From contig NW_026971310.1 in assembly GCF_963678635.1 (NCBI RefSeq), forward strand, positions 1 through 64,000: a DNA stretch of 64,000 nucleotides. The letters run 5' to 3'. The stretch is from Symsagittifera roscoffensis (lineage: Eukaryota; Xenacoelomorpha; Acoela; Convolutidae). This document shows positions 27,200 to 39,672 of this stretch, one piece after another (position 1 is the stretch's first letter; the number at the start of each line of letters is the position of its first letter). The notes below the pieces were generated by a model, which was given only the letters and a program-made list of their open reading frames with translations, was not told the origin of the DNA and did no database searches. The position numbers were made by a program, and so were the translations under genes.

Positions 27200-30100
27200 A
27201 AATCTATGGGAACACCGCGTAGTAATCAGTATCAGTACATGGACATTGACAAAAGGAACTGAAGTAAAACTAAACTTGAAACTTAAGGTCGCCGACTTTT
27301 GCGATCAATGATTAAGTCCATGTCAATAATTTTTATAACCACTCTTGCAATGCGCAAGAGTTTTGCAATCGGGTACTAGACTTTTTCCCCGTTAACATCT
27401 TTGTTCACAGATTTCTTGCAGTACAGGAAAGACATGCATCCAGTATGGACGAACTGCATTTAAACGTTATGTATGCAGTATTTTCGTTCTATTTGTTCTC
27501 TTTTCCTGACTGTGAAGTTAAATCTTATAATTCTTATCAGTTTAATTTTAAAGTAAATTTTTAGTTTTATTTTTTCAACTTAAATTTACGGAAATTTTTC
27601 CTACTGTTTTTCCCACTGGCTATATTGTAGCCCAATTTGAGTTGCTCTCAAAAACCGCATGCTGAAAAATCTATGGGAACACTGCGTAGTAATCAGTATC
27701 AATACATAGACATTGACGTAAGGAACTGAAGTTAAACGAAACGTGAAACTTAAGGTCACCGACTTTCGCGATCAATGGCTAAAACCATTTCAATAATTTT
27801 TATAACTACTCTTGCAATGCGCAAGAGTATTGCAATCGGGTACTAGACTTTTTCCCCGTTAACATCTTTGTTTACATGTTTCTTGCAGTACAGGGATGAC
27901 ATGCATCCAGTGTGAACGGTTTGCATTTAAACGTCATGTATGCAGTATTTTCATTCTATTTGTTCTCTTTTTCTGACTGTGAAGTTAAATCTTATAATTC
28001 TTATCAGTTAATTTTTAAAGTAATTTTTTCGTTTTATTTTTTCAACTTTAATTTACGGAAATTTTTTCCTACTGTTTTTTCCCACTGGCTATATTGTAGC
28101 CCAATTTGAGTTGCTCTCAAAGACCACATGCTGAAAAATCTATGGGAACACCGCGTAGTAATCAGTATCAGTACATGGACATTGACAAAAGGAACTGAAG
28201 TAAAACGAAACTTGAAACTTAAGGTCACCGACTTTTGCGATCAATGAATAAGTCCATGTCAATAATTTTTATAACTACTCTTGCAATGCGCAAGAGTATT
28301 GCAATCGGGTACTAGACTTTTTCACCGTTAACATCTTTGTCCACAGATTTTTTGCAGTACAGGAATGACATGCATTCAGTGTGAACGGTTTGCATTTAAA
28401 CGTCATGTATACAGTATTTTCGTTCTATTTGTTCTCTTTTTCTGACTGTGAAGTTAAATCTCATAATTCTTATCAGTTAATTTTTAAAGTAATTTTTTCG
28501 TTTTATTTTTTCAACTTAAATTTACGGAAATTTTTCCTAATGTTTTTTCCCACTGGCTATATTGTAGCGCAGTTCGAGTTGCTCTCAAAGACCGCATGCT
28601 GAAAAACCTATGAGAACACTGCGTAGTAATTAGTATCAGTACGTGGACATTGACAAAAGGAACTGAAGTAAAACGAAACTTGAAACTAAAGGTCACCGAC
28701 TTTTGCGATCAATGGATAAGTCCATGTCAATAATTTTTATAACTACTCTTGCAATGCGCAAGAGTATTGCAATCGGGTACTAGACTTTTTCACCGTTAAC
28801 ATCTTTGTCCACAGATTTCTTGCAGTACAGGAATGACATGCATCCAGTATGGACGAACTGCATTTAAACGTCATGTATACAGTATTTTCGTTCTATTTGT
28901 TCTCTTTTCCTGACTGTGAAGTTAAATCTTATAATTCTTATCAGTTAAATTTTAAAGTAATTTTTTCGTTTTATTTTTTCAACTTAAATTTACGGAAATT
29001 TTTACTACTGTTTTTCCCACTGGCTATATTGTAGCCCAATTTGAGTTGCTCTCAAAGACCGCATCCTGAAAAATCTATGGGAACACCGCGTAGTAATCAG
29101 TATCAGTACATGGACATTGACAAAAGGAACTGAAGTAAAATGAAACTTGAAACTTAAGGTCACCGACTTTTGCGATCAATGAATAAGTCCATGTCAAAAT
29201 TTTCATAACTACTCTTGCAATGCGCAAGAGTATTGCAATCGGGTACTAGACTTTTTCCCCGTTAACATCTTTGTTCACATATTTCTTGCAGTACAGGAAT
29301 GACATGCATCCAGTGTGAACGGTTTGCATTTAAACGTCATGTATGCAGTATTTTCGTTCTATTTGTTCTCTTTTTCTGACTGTGAAGTTAAATCTTATAA
29401 TTCTTATCAGTTAAATTTTAAAGTAATTTTTTCGTTTTATTTTTTCAACTTAAATTTACGGAAATTTTTCCATACTGTTTTTTCCCACTGGCTATATTGT
29501 AGCCCAATATGAGTTGCTCTCAAAGACCGCATGCTGAAAAATCTATGGGAACACCGCGTAGTAATCAGTATCAGTACATGGACATTGACAAAAGGAACTG
29601 AAGTAAAACGAAACTTGAAACTTAAGGTCACCGACTTTTGCGATAAATGAATAAATCCATGTCAAAAATTTTTATAACTACTCTTGCAATGCGCAAGAGT
29701 ATTGCAATCGGGTACTAGACTTTTTCCCCGTTAATATCTTTGTTCACATATTTTTTGCAGTACAGGAATGACATGCATCCAGTGTGAACGGTTTGCATTT
29801 AAACGTCATGTATGCAGTATTTTCGTTCTATTTGTTCTCTTTTTCTGACTGTGAAGTTAAATCTTATAATTCTTATCAGTTAATTTTTAAATTAATTTTT
29901 TCGTTTTTTTTTCAACTTGAATTTACGGAAATTTTTCCTAGTGTTTTTTCCCACTGGCTATATTGTAGCCCAATTTGAGTTGCTCTCAAAGACCGCATGC
30001 TGAAAAATCTATGGGAACACCGCGTAGTAATCAGTATCAGTACATGGACATTGACAAAAGGAACTGAAGTAAAATGAAACTTGAAACTTAAGGTCACCGA

Positions 30101-33100
30101 CTTTTGCGATCAATGAATAAGTCCATGTCAATAATTTTTATAACTATACTTGCAATGCGCAAGAGTATTGCAATCGGGTACTAGACTTTTCCCCGTTAAC
30201 ATCTTTGTTCACATATTTCTTGCAGTACAGGAATGACATGCATCCAGTGTGAACGGTTTGCATTTAAACGTCATGTATGCAGTATTTTCGTTCTATTTGT
30301 TCTCTTTTTCTGACTGTGAAGTTAAATCTTATAATTCTTATCAGTTAATTTTTAAAGTAATTTTTTCGTTTTTTTTTTCAACTTAAATTTACGGAAATTT
30401 TTCCTACTGTTTTTTTTCACTGGCTATATTGTAGCGCAATTCGAGTTGCTCTCAAAGACCGCATGCTGAAAAATTTATGGGAACACCGCGTAGTAATTAG
30501 TATCAGTACATGGACATTGACAAAAGGAACTGAAGTAAAACAAAACTTGAAACTTAAGGGCACCGAATTTTGCGATCAATGAATAAGTCCATGTCAATAA
30601 TTTTTAAAACTACTCTTGCAATGCGCAAGAGTATTGCAATCGGGTACTAGACTTTTCCCCGTTAACATCTTTGTTCACATATTTCTTGCAGTACAGGAAT
30701 GACATGCATCCAGTGTGAACGGTTTGCATTTAAACGTCATGTATGCAGTATTTTCGTTCTATTTGTTCTCTTTTTCTGACTGTGAAGTTAAATCTTATAG
30801 TTCTTATCAGTTAATTTTTAAATTAATTTTTTCGTTTTTTTTTCAACTTAAATTTACGGAAATTTTTCCTAGTGTTTTTTCCCACTGGCTATATTGTAGC
30901 CCAATTTGAGTTGCTCTCAAAGACCGCATGCTGAAAAATCTATGGGAACACCGCGTAGTAATCAATATCAGTACATGGACATTGACAAAAGGAACTGAAG
31001 TAAAATGAAACTTGAAACTTAAGGTCACCGACTTTTGCGATCAATGAATAAGTCCATGTCAATAATTTTTATAACTACTCTTGCAATGCGCAAGAGTATT
31101 GCAATCGGGTACTAGACTTTTCCCCGTTAACATCTTTGTTCACATATTTCTTGCAGTACAGGAATGACATGCATCCAGTGTGAACAGTTTGCATTTAAAC
31201 GTCATGTATGCAGTATTTTCGTTCTATTTGTTCTCTTTTTCTGACTGTGAAGTTAAATCTTATAGTTCTTATCAGTTAATTTTTAAATTAATTTTTTCGT
31301 TTTTTTTTCAACTTAAACTTACGGAAATTTTTCCTAGTGTTTTTTCCCACTGGCTATATTGTAGCCCAATTTGAGTTGCTCTCAAAGACCGCATGCTGAA
31401 AAATCTATGGGAACACCGCGTAGTAATCAGTATCAGTACATGGACATTGACAAAAGGAACTGAAGTAAAATGAAACTTGAAACTTAAGGTCACCGACTTT
31501 TGCGATCAATGAATAAGTCCATGTCAATAATTTTTATAACTACTCTTGCAATGCGCAAGAGTATTGCAATCGGGTACTAGACTTTTCCCCGTTAACATCT
31601 TTGTTCACATATTTCTTGCAGTACAGGAATGACATGCATCCAGTGTGAACAGTTTGCATTTAAACGTCATGTATGCAGTATTTTCGTTCTATTTGTTCTC
31701 TTTTTCTGACTATGAAGTTAAATCTTATAATTCTTATCAGTTAATTTTTAAATTATTTTTTTCGTTTTTTTTTTCAACTTAAATTTACGGAAATTTTTCC
31801 TAGTGTTTTTTCCCACTGGCTATATTGTAGCCCAATTTGAGTTGCTGTCAAAGACCGCATGCTGAAAAATCTATGGGAACACCGCGTAGTAATCAGTATC
31901 AGTACATGGACATTGACAAAAGGAACTGAAGTAAAATGAAACTTGAAACTTAAAGTCACCGACTTTTGCGATCAATGAATAAGTCCATGTCAATAATTTT
32001 TATAACTACTCTTGCAATGCGCAAGAGTATTGCAATCGGGTACTAGACTTTTCCCCGTTAACATCTTTTTTCACATATTTCTTGCAGTACAGGAATGACA
32101 TGCATCCAGTGTGAACGGTTTGCATTTAAACGTCATGTATTCAGTATTTTCGTTCTATTTGTTCTCTTTTTCTGACTGTGAAGTTAAATCTTATAATTCT
32201 TATCAGTTAATTTTTAAAGTAATTTTTTCGTTTTTTTTCAACTTAAATTTACGGAAATTTTTCCTACTGTTTTTTTTCACTGGCTATATTGTAGCGCAAT
32301 TCGAGTTGCTCTCAAAGACCGCATGCTGAAAAGTTTATGGGAACACCGCGTAGTAATTAGTATCAGTACATGGACATTGACAAAAGGAACTGAAGTAAAA
32401 CAAAACTTGAAACTTAAGGTCACCGACTTTTGCGATCAATGAATAAGTCCATGTCAATAATTTTTAAAACTACTCTTGCATTGCGCAAGAGTATTGCAAT
32501 CGAGTACTAGACTTTTTCCCCGTTAACATCTTTGTTCACATATTTCTTGCAGTACAGGAAAAAAATGCATCCAGTGTGAACGGTTTGCATTTAAACGTCA
32601 TGTATGCAGTATTTTCGTTCTGTTTGTTCTCTTTTTCTGACTGTGAAGTTAAAACTTATAATTCTTATCAGTTAATTTTTAAAGTAATTTTTTCGTTTTA
32701 TTTTTTCAACTTAAATTTATTGAAATTTTTCTTACTGTTTTTTCCCACTGGCTAAATTGTAGCGCAATTCGAGTTGCTCTCAAAGACCGCATGCTGAAAA
32801 ATCTATGGGAACACCGCGTAGTAATCAGTATCAGTACATGGACATTGACAAAAGGAACTGAAGTAAAACGAAACTTGAAACTTAAGGTCGCCGACTTTTG
32901 CGATCAATGAATAAGTCCATGTCAATAATTTTTATAACTACTCTTGCATTGCGCAAGAGTATTGCAATCGAGTTATAGACTTGTTCCCCGTTAACATCTT
33001 TGTTCACATATTTCTTGCAGTACAGGAATGACATGCATTCAGTGTGAACGGTTTGCATTTAAATGTCATGTATGCAGTATTTTCGTTCTATTTGTTCTCT

Positions 33101-36100
33101 TTTTCTGACTGTGAAGTTAAATCTTATAATTCTTATCAGTTAATTTTTAAAGTAATTTTTTCGTTTTATTTTTTCAACTTAAATTTACGGAAATTTTTCC
33201 TACAGTTTTTTCCCACTGGCTATATTGTAGCCCAATTTGAGTTGCTCTCAAAGACCGCATGCTGAAAAATCTATGGGAACACCGCGTAGTAATTAGTATC
33301 AGTACATGGACATTGACAAAAGGAACTGAAGTAAAACAAAATTTGAAACTTAAGGTCACCGACTTTTGCGATCAATGAATAATTCATGTCAAAAATTTTT
33401 ATAACTACTCTTGCAATGCGCAAGAGTATTGCAATCGGGTACTAGACTTTTTCCCCGTTAACATCTTTGTCCACAGATTTCTTGCAGTGCAGGAATGACA
33501 TGCATCCAGTGTGAATGGTTTGCATTTAAACGTCATGTATGCAAAATTTTCGTTCTTTTTGTTCTCTTGTTCTGACTGTGAAGTTAAATCTTATAATTCT
33601 TATCAGTTAAATTTTAAAGTAATTTTTTCGTTTTATTTTTTCAACTTAAATTTACGGAAGTTTTTCCTACTGTTTTTTTCCCACTGGCTATATTGTAGCC
33701 CAATTTGAGTTGCTCTCAAAGACCGCATGCTGAAAAATCTATGGGAACACCGCGTAGTAATTAGTATCAGTACATGGACATTGACAAAAGGAACTGAAGT
33801 AAAACAAAATTTGAAACTTAAGGTCACCGACTTTTGCGATCAATGAATAATTCATGTCAAAAATTTTTATAACTACTCTTGCAATGCGCAAGAGTATTGC
33901 AATCGGGTACCAGACTTTTTCCCCGTTAACATCTTTGTCCACAGATTTCTTGCAGTGCAGGAATGACATGCATCCAGTGTGAATGGTTTGCATTTAAACG
34001 TCATGTATGCAAAATTTTCGTTCTTTTTGTTCTCTTTTTCTGACTGTGAAGTTAAATCTTATAATTCTTATCAGTTAATTTTTAAAGTAATTTTTTCGTT
34101 TCATTTTTTTCAACTTAAAATTACGGAAATTTTTCCTAATGTTTTTTCGTACTGGCTATATTGTAGCGCAATTCGAGTTGCTCTCAAAGACCGCATGCTG
34201 AAAAATCTATGGGAACACCGCGTATTAATCAGTATCAGTACATGGACATTGACAAAATGAACAGAAGTAAAACGAAACCTGAAACTTAAGGTCACCGAGT
34301 TTTGCTATCAATGAATAGGTCCATGTCAATAATTTTTATAACTACTCTTGCATTGCGCAAGAGTATTGCAATAGGGTACTAGACTTTTTCCCCGTTAACA
34401 TCTTTGTTCACATATTTCTTGCAGTACAGGAATGACATGCATCCAGTGTGAACGGTTTGCATTTAAACGTCATGTATGCAGTATTTTCGTTCTATTTGTT
34501 CTCTTTTTCTGACTGTGAAGTTAAATCTTATAATTCTTATCAGTTAAATTTTAAAGTAATTTTTTCGTTTTATTTTTTCAACTTAAATTTACGGAAATTT
34601 TTCATTTTTCCTACTGTTTTTTCCCACTGGCTATATTGTAGCCCAATTTGAGTTGCTCTCAAAGACCGCATGCTGAAAAATCTATGGGAACACCGCGTAG
34701 TAATTAGTATCAGTACATGGACATTGACAAAAGGAACTGAAGTAAAACAAAATTTGAAACTTAAGGTCACCGACTTTTGCGATCAATGAATAATTCATGT
34801 CAAAAATTTTTATAACTACTCTTGCAATGCGCAAGAGTATTGCAATCGGGTACTAGACTTTTTCCCCGTTAACATCTTTGTCCACAGATTTCTTGCAGTG
34901 CAGGAATGACATGCATCCAGTGTGAACGGTTTGCATTTAAACGTCATGTATGCAGTATTTTCGTTCTATTTGTTCTCTTTTTCTGACTGTGAAGTTAAAT
35001 CTTATAATTCTTATCAGTTAATTTTTAAAGTAATTTTTTCGGCTTATTTTTTCAACTTAAATTTACGGAAATTTTTCCTAATGTTTTTTCCCACTGGCTA
35101 TATTGTAGCGCAGTTCGAGTTGCTCTCAAAGACCGCATGCTGAAAAACCTATGAGAACACTGCGTAGTAATTAGTATCAGTACAATGACATTGACAAAAG
35201 GAACTGAAGTAAAACGAAACTTGAAACTTAAGGTCACCGACTTTTGCGATCAATGGATAAGTCCATGTCAATTATTTTTATAACTACTCTTGCAATGCGC
35301 AGGAGTATTGCAATCGGGTACTAGACTTTTTCACCGGTAACATCTTTGTCCACAGATTTCTCGCAGTATATGAATGACATGCATCCAGTGTGAAGGAACT
35401 GCATTTAAACGTCATATATGCAGTGTTTTCGTTCTATTTGTTCTCTTTTTCTGACTGTGAAGTTAAATCTTATAATTCTTATCAGTTAATTTTTAAAGTA
35501 ATTTTTTCGTTTTATTTTTTCAACCTAAATTTACGGAAATTTTGTCCTACTGTTTTTTCCCACTGGCTATATTGTAGCCCAATTTGAGTTGCTCTCAAAG
35601 ACCGCATGCTGAAAAATCTATGGGAACACTGCGTAGTAATCTGTATCAGTACATGGACATTGACAAAAGGAACTGAAGTAAAACGAAACTTGAAAATTAA
35701 GGTCACCGACTTTCGCGATCAATGGATAAATCCATGTCAATAGTTTCTATAACTACTCCTGCAGTGCGCAGGGGTATTGCAATTGCGTATTAGACTTTTC
35801 CCCGTTAACATCTTTGTCCTCCGATTTCTTGCAATATATGAATGACATGCATCCAGTATGGACGAACTGCATCTAAACGTCATGAATGCAGTGTTTTCGT
35901 TCTATTTGTTCTCTTTTTCTGACTGTGAAGTTAACTCTTATAAATCTTATCAGTTAAATTTTAAAATAATTTTTTCGTTTTATTTTTTCAACTTAAATTT
36001 ACGGAAATTTTTCCTACTGTTTTTTCCCACTGGCTATATTGTAGCCCAATTTGAGTTGCTCTCAAAGACCGCATGCTAAAAAATCTATGGGAACACCGCG
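27200..36100 (+). repeat. Satellite sub-block marked by ACCGCG in place of ACTGCG
   Basis: Elsewhere the unit reads GGGAACACTGCGTAG. In this block many copies read GGGAACACCGCGTAG, with an unbroken run of 13 monomers from about 29083 to 34690. Members at 30715, 31180 and 31647 are almost identical and 465-467 bp apart, as are those at 33511 and 33979. The block marks one locally amplified lineage. Confidence 0.8.
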
Positions 36101-37775
36101 TAGTAATCAGTATCAGTACATGGACATTGACAAAAGGAACTGAAGTAAAACGAAACTTGAAACTTAAGGCCACCGACTACTGCGATCAATGAATAAGTCC
36201 ATGTCAATAATTTTTATAACTACTCTTGCAAGGCGCAAGAGTATTGCAATCGGGTACTAGACTTTTTCCCCGTTAACATGTTTGTCCACAGATTTTTTGC
36301 AGTACAGGAATGACATGCATCCAGTGTGAACGGTTTGCATTTAAACGTGATGTATGCAGTATTTTCATTCTATTTGTTCTCTTTTTCTGACTGTGAAGTT
36401 AAATCTTATAATTCTTATCAGTTAATTTTTAAAGTAATTTTTTCGTTTTATTTTTTCAACTTAAATTTACGGAAATTTTTCTAACTGTTTTTTCCCACTG
36501 GCTATATTGTAGCGCAATTCGAGTTGCTCTCAAAGACCGCATGCTGAAAAATCTATGGGAACACTGCGTAGTAATCAGTATCAGTACATGGACATTGACA
36601 AAAGGAACTGAAGTAAAACGAAACTTGAAACTTAAGGTCACCGACTTTTGCGATCAATGGATAAGTCCATGTCAATAATTTTTATAACTACTCTTGCAAT
36701 GCGCAAGAGTATTACAATCGAGTACTAGACTTTTTCACCGTTAACATCTTTGTCCACAGATTTCTTGCAGTATATGAATTACATACATCCAGTGTGAACG
36801 AACTGCATTTAAACGTCATGTATGCAGTGTTTTCATTCTATTTCTTCTCTTTTTCTGACTGTGAAGTTAATTCTTATAAATCTTATCAGTTAAATTTTAA
36901 GTTAATTTTTTCGTTTTATTTTTTCAACCTAAATTTACGGAAATTTTGTCCTACTGTTTTTTCCCACTGGCTATATTGTAGCCCAATTTGAGTTGCTCTC
37001 AAAGACCGCATGCTGAAAAATCTATGGGAACACTGCTAGTAATTAGTATCAGTTCATGGACATTGACAAAAGGAACTGAAGTAAAACGAAACTTGAAACT
37101 TAAGGTCACCGACTTTTGCGATCAATGGATAAGTCCATTTCAATAATTTTTATAACTACTCTTGCAATGCGCAAGAGTATTGCAATCGGGTACTAGACTT
37201 TTTCACCGTTAACATCTTTGTCCACAGATTTCTTGCAATATATAAATGACATGCATCCAGTATGAACGAACTGCATTTAAACGTCATGTATGCAGTATTC
37301 TCGTTCTATTTGTTCTCTTTTTCTGACTGTGAAGTTAAATCTTATAAATCTTATCAGTTAAATTTTAAAGTATTTTTTTCGTTTTATTTTTCAACTTAAA
37401 TTTAGGGAATTTTTTCCTACTATTTTTTCCCATTGGCTATATTGTGGCCCAATTTGAGTTGCTTTCAAAGACCGCATGCTGAAAAATCTATGAGAACACT
37501 GCGTAATAATCGTTATCAGTACATAGACATTGACGAAAGGAAGTGAAGTAAAACAAAACGTGAAACTTAAGGTCACCTACTTTCGCGATCAATGGCTAAA
37601 TGCATGTCAATAACTTTTATAACTATCCTTGCAATACGCAGGGGTATTGCAATCGCGTACTAGAATTTTCCCCGTTAACATCTTTGTCCTCAGATTTCGT
37701 GCAATATATGAATGACATGCATCCATTATGAACGAACTGCATTTAAACGTCATGTATGCAGTATTTGCGTCGTAT

Positions 37776-38211
37776 TTGCTCTCTTTTGTCTATTACTTCC
37801 ACTCTGCTTACGTATTAGAGCTTTTCCAATGAACCGCAGTTCTCTTGATAAGGACTCTTTCGTTTTCATTGATAGGTCGACTTCGGTTTGTTTTGTGACA
37901 TTCGACCAGGTTGACCAAAAAAACTTGTTGTCAACGATTTTTTTTTGTACATTCGATTGGGAGAATTGACTGTTTTGAACAATTAGCGGTGTTAATCTTC
38001 CAATTGAACGTATTCTGAGGGGTCAATTTGGATTGACAAAATAATTTTTCAATTTTCGCTATCACAATCGTTACCGCGTTAACTTCGTCAACCGAGAGGA
38101 CTGAGAGCCGCGATTGCAAACCTTTGCGTTGCTGAAGAGAGAGTTTATTTGGTGAAGATCACGAATGCGGAAGGGTCTTCCAGTGAACTGAGAGACATAC
38201 ATTTAAATATT
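37776..38211. other. Non-satellite spacer after the array, nothing recognised
   Basis: The sequence departs from the monomer at about 37775 (after GTATTTGCGTCGTATTTGC). No repeat relation, RNA gene or supported reading frame was seen. The short frame that begins inside the last monomer at 37712 and runs into this stretch is not supported as a gene. Confidence 0.4.
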
Positions 38212-38544
38212 TTTTTAGCTTCCCGGAATGGCCTGAATTGATTTTAACTTAACATCAGATTTATTTTCAGATAATGAGAAGCAATGAATTGAGGGAAAGT
38301 GTTTATCCATCTCCAATGGGTATGATTTTTATCTGGTGAACAAAAACAATAGTAATATGATAAGAATGTAGTAGCCCTGTTGTTAGGAGTGACCTCGTTG
38401 TCTGGGAATACTGAGACCCAGCCATGAGCTCACTAATTTTCCATGTAACTATGTTAGTTTGCGCGGATTGGCCGATAGCCTTTAAATTGTTACGATTTTG
38501 TCGACCCGATGTTAATGGACCACACATTGAACTGGCTTTAGCAG

Positions 38545-38683
38545 AGACTTTCGCGATCAACGGCTGAATCCATGTCAATAACTTTTATAACTACTCTTGC
38601 AACTTTTTGCCCGTTAACAACTTTGTCCAGAGATTTTTTGCAGTATATGAATGACATGCAGCCAGAATGAACGAACTGCTTTT
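38545..38683 (+). repeat. Satellite-monomer-like segment inside repeat copy 1
   Basis: It reads closely like the conserved half of the satellite unit: GACTTTCGCGATCAACGG, TCCATGTCAATAA, ATAACTACTCTTGCAA, CCCGTTAACA, TGCAGTATATGAATGACATG, then GAACGAACTGC. About 32 bp carrying the monomer's small hairpin (TGCGCAAGAG..GTACTAGA) are absent. The same segment lies in copy 2 at 41253-41390. Confidence 0.85.
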
Positions 38684-38831
38684 AACTTAAGCAGAAATTT
38701 ACCCTAAGCGTGATGGGTGCTAAACCTCTCGAGAAAAAACCGTAGAACCTGTTTCCAAGCAAGTAAAAACGTTTCCTCAAAACAGTGGGTATTCGTTTAT
38801 TCAATTTTACACTTATTTCCTGTAATGTATA

Positions 38832-39122
38832 ATGGAATTTAACGATACCCGTTTGACCAAACATAATCTTCCTCCGTTTGCTCTGTTCTGCTTTGATCAC
38901 ACTGCTGTATGTCTCTTTCCCGATTGGTTGTCCTCTGTCTCTGAGATCTCTATCCGGAATACCACTTTCCCACTTGGCTGGTCACCTGTACCAGTCAAGT
39001 CTCCCAGTGGTGAAGTCACTCAGAGGTCAACTGCACCACTTGGCTTGTCACCTCTTTCAGTCAAGTCTCACAGTGGTCCGCTGATGTCACAAGCTATCGA
39101 AAAACCCTTTCAACGCCCCTAG
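38832..39122 (+). CDS. Repeat-encoded 96-codon ORF, copy 1, function unknown
   Basis: An ATG frame of 96 codons with a closely related intact frame at 41540-41830. About ten residues differ and there are no frameshifts or stops. The C-terminal half contains an internal duplication at DNA and protein level: PLGWSPVPVKSPSG then PLGLSPLSVKSHSG, each followed by a short tail. No signal peptide, membrane segment or known domain is evident. Conservation of the frame between two copies could reflect coding or simply the low divergence of the repeats. No function is proposed. Confidence 0.25.
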   Translation: MEFNDTRLTKHNLPPFALFCFDHTAVCLFPDWLSSVSEISIRNTTFPLGWSPVPVKSPSGEVTQRSTAPLGLSPLSVKSHSGPLMSQAIEKPFQRP

Positions 39123-39672
39123 CTCGGGCACCTTTCAATGTTGCTGGTTTGATCGAAACAATCGGTCCTATTGAAAACAGTATGCGTATACTATTTTGTT
39201 TGAAATTAAGGTTTGATCCACCTAATCTGAAAGTCAAAGCCACTGTCCTTTTTGTATTTTATATCGTTGTTGTTTCTATTTTTTTAAAATCTTTTTTGGT
39301 TTTTTGTTTCGTTTTTTGACTTCTATCCGTTTTTTTCCCCCTAATGGCCCCCATTACTCGATTAGCTAGGCCTCGTTTCGGAAAGCGCATCAGGAATCTT
39401 TCTCGACTTTTCGTAAAAAGCTATCACGGTACAACCAGAACGTGGTCACATTCCCGTTGAACTGTACCACCGGTACTCTAGAATGGGCATGTAACCCGGA
39501 GCTGCGTCAAGTGGGTTCAATCCCGCAGTCATGATTTCGTAAAAACACCCAGGAGCGCCAAAAAAACATTATGTAACAGTCGCCTACTTAAGTCACATAT
39601 GAGGCTAAAGAAAATTAGGCTCTATAACCATTGGTTCAAGAGTCAGGGATACTATCTCTTGTGTTTTTCTAC

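Larger units (their letters stand above)
3120..37775 (+). repeat. Satellite DNA array, ~467-bp monomer, about 75 copies
   Basis: From about 3.12 kb a ~467-bp unit repeats head to tail to about 37.77 kb. The landmark GTGAACG..TGCATTTAAACGTCATG recurs at 3383, 3851, 4316, 5629, 6098, 6570, 7038 and onward to 36794 and 37730, nearly always 465-470 bp apart. Shorter steps occur at 4316-4694, 13112-13343, 25070-25127 and 25594-26040. Each unit has a conserved segment (about CGACTTTCGCGATCAATGG to CATTTAAACGTCATG) and a T-rich half with TTTTTTCGTTTTATTTTTTCAAC. Edge copies are the most diverged. Every unit carries short open frames on both strands, but these start with GTG and read through non-coding-like sequence. 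Nothing suggests translation. Array type (pericentromeric, subtelomeric or interstitial) cannot be told. Confidence 0.95.
38212..39672 (+). repeat. Direct repeat copy 1 of a ~1.46-kb unit
   Basis: It matches 41042-42380 over nearly its full length, with scattered substitutions. Copy 2 lacks about 130 bp between CATCAGATT and the CTGGG-ATACTGAG junction. Copy 1 stops matching after CTTGTGTTTTTCTAC at 39672. The unit holds a satellite-like segment (38545-38683), the 96-codon frame (38832-39122), and a GGGTTCAATCCC stretch near 39509 that recalls a Pol III B box but does not fold into a tRNA arm. Confidence 0.85.

Noticed and set aside
3383-37100. Dozens of 60-90-residue frames on both strands of the satellite
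   Set aside because: They start with GTG on both strands, simply repeat the monomer, differ in length through small indels and have T-rich-DNA composition; no sign of selection for coding.
3120-37775. CRISPR-like array
   Set aside because: Units of ~467 bp repeat in full with no variable spacers; the context is eukaryotic satellite DNA.
39480-39535. Possible tRNA or SINE head (GGGTTCAATCCC, also GAATTCGATCCC in copy 2)
   Set aside because: Only a B-box-like stretch; a 7-base T loop leaves an unpaired stem and no A box or cloverleaf is visible.
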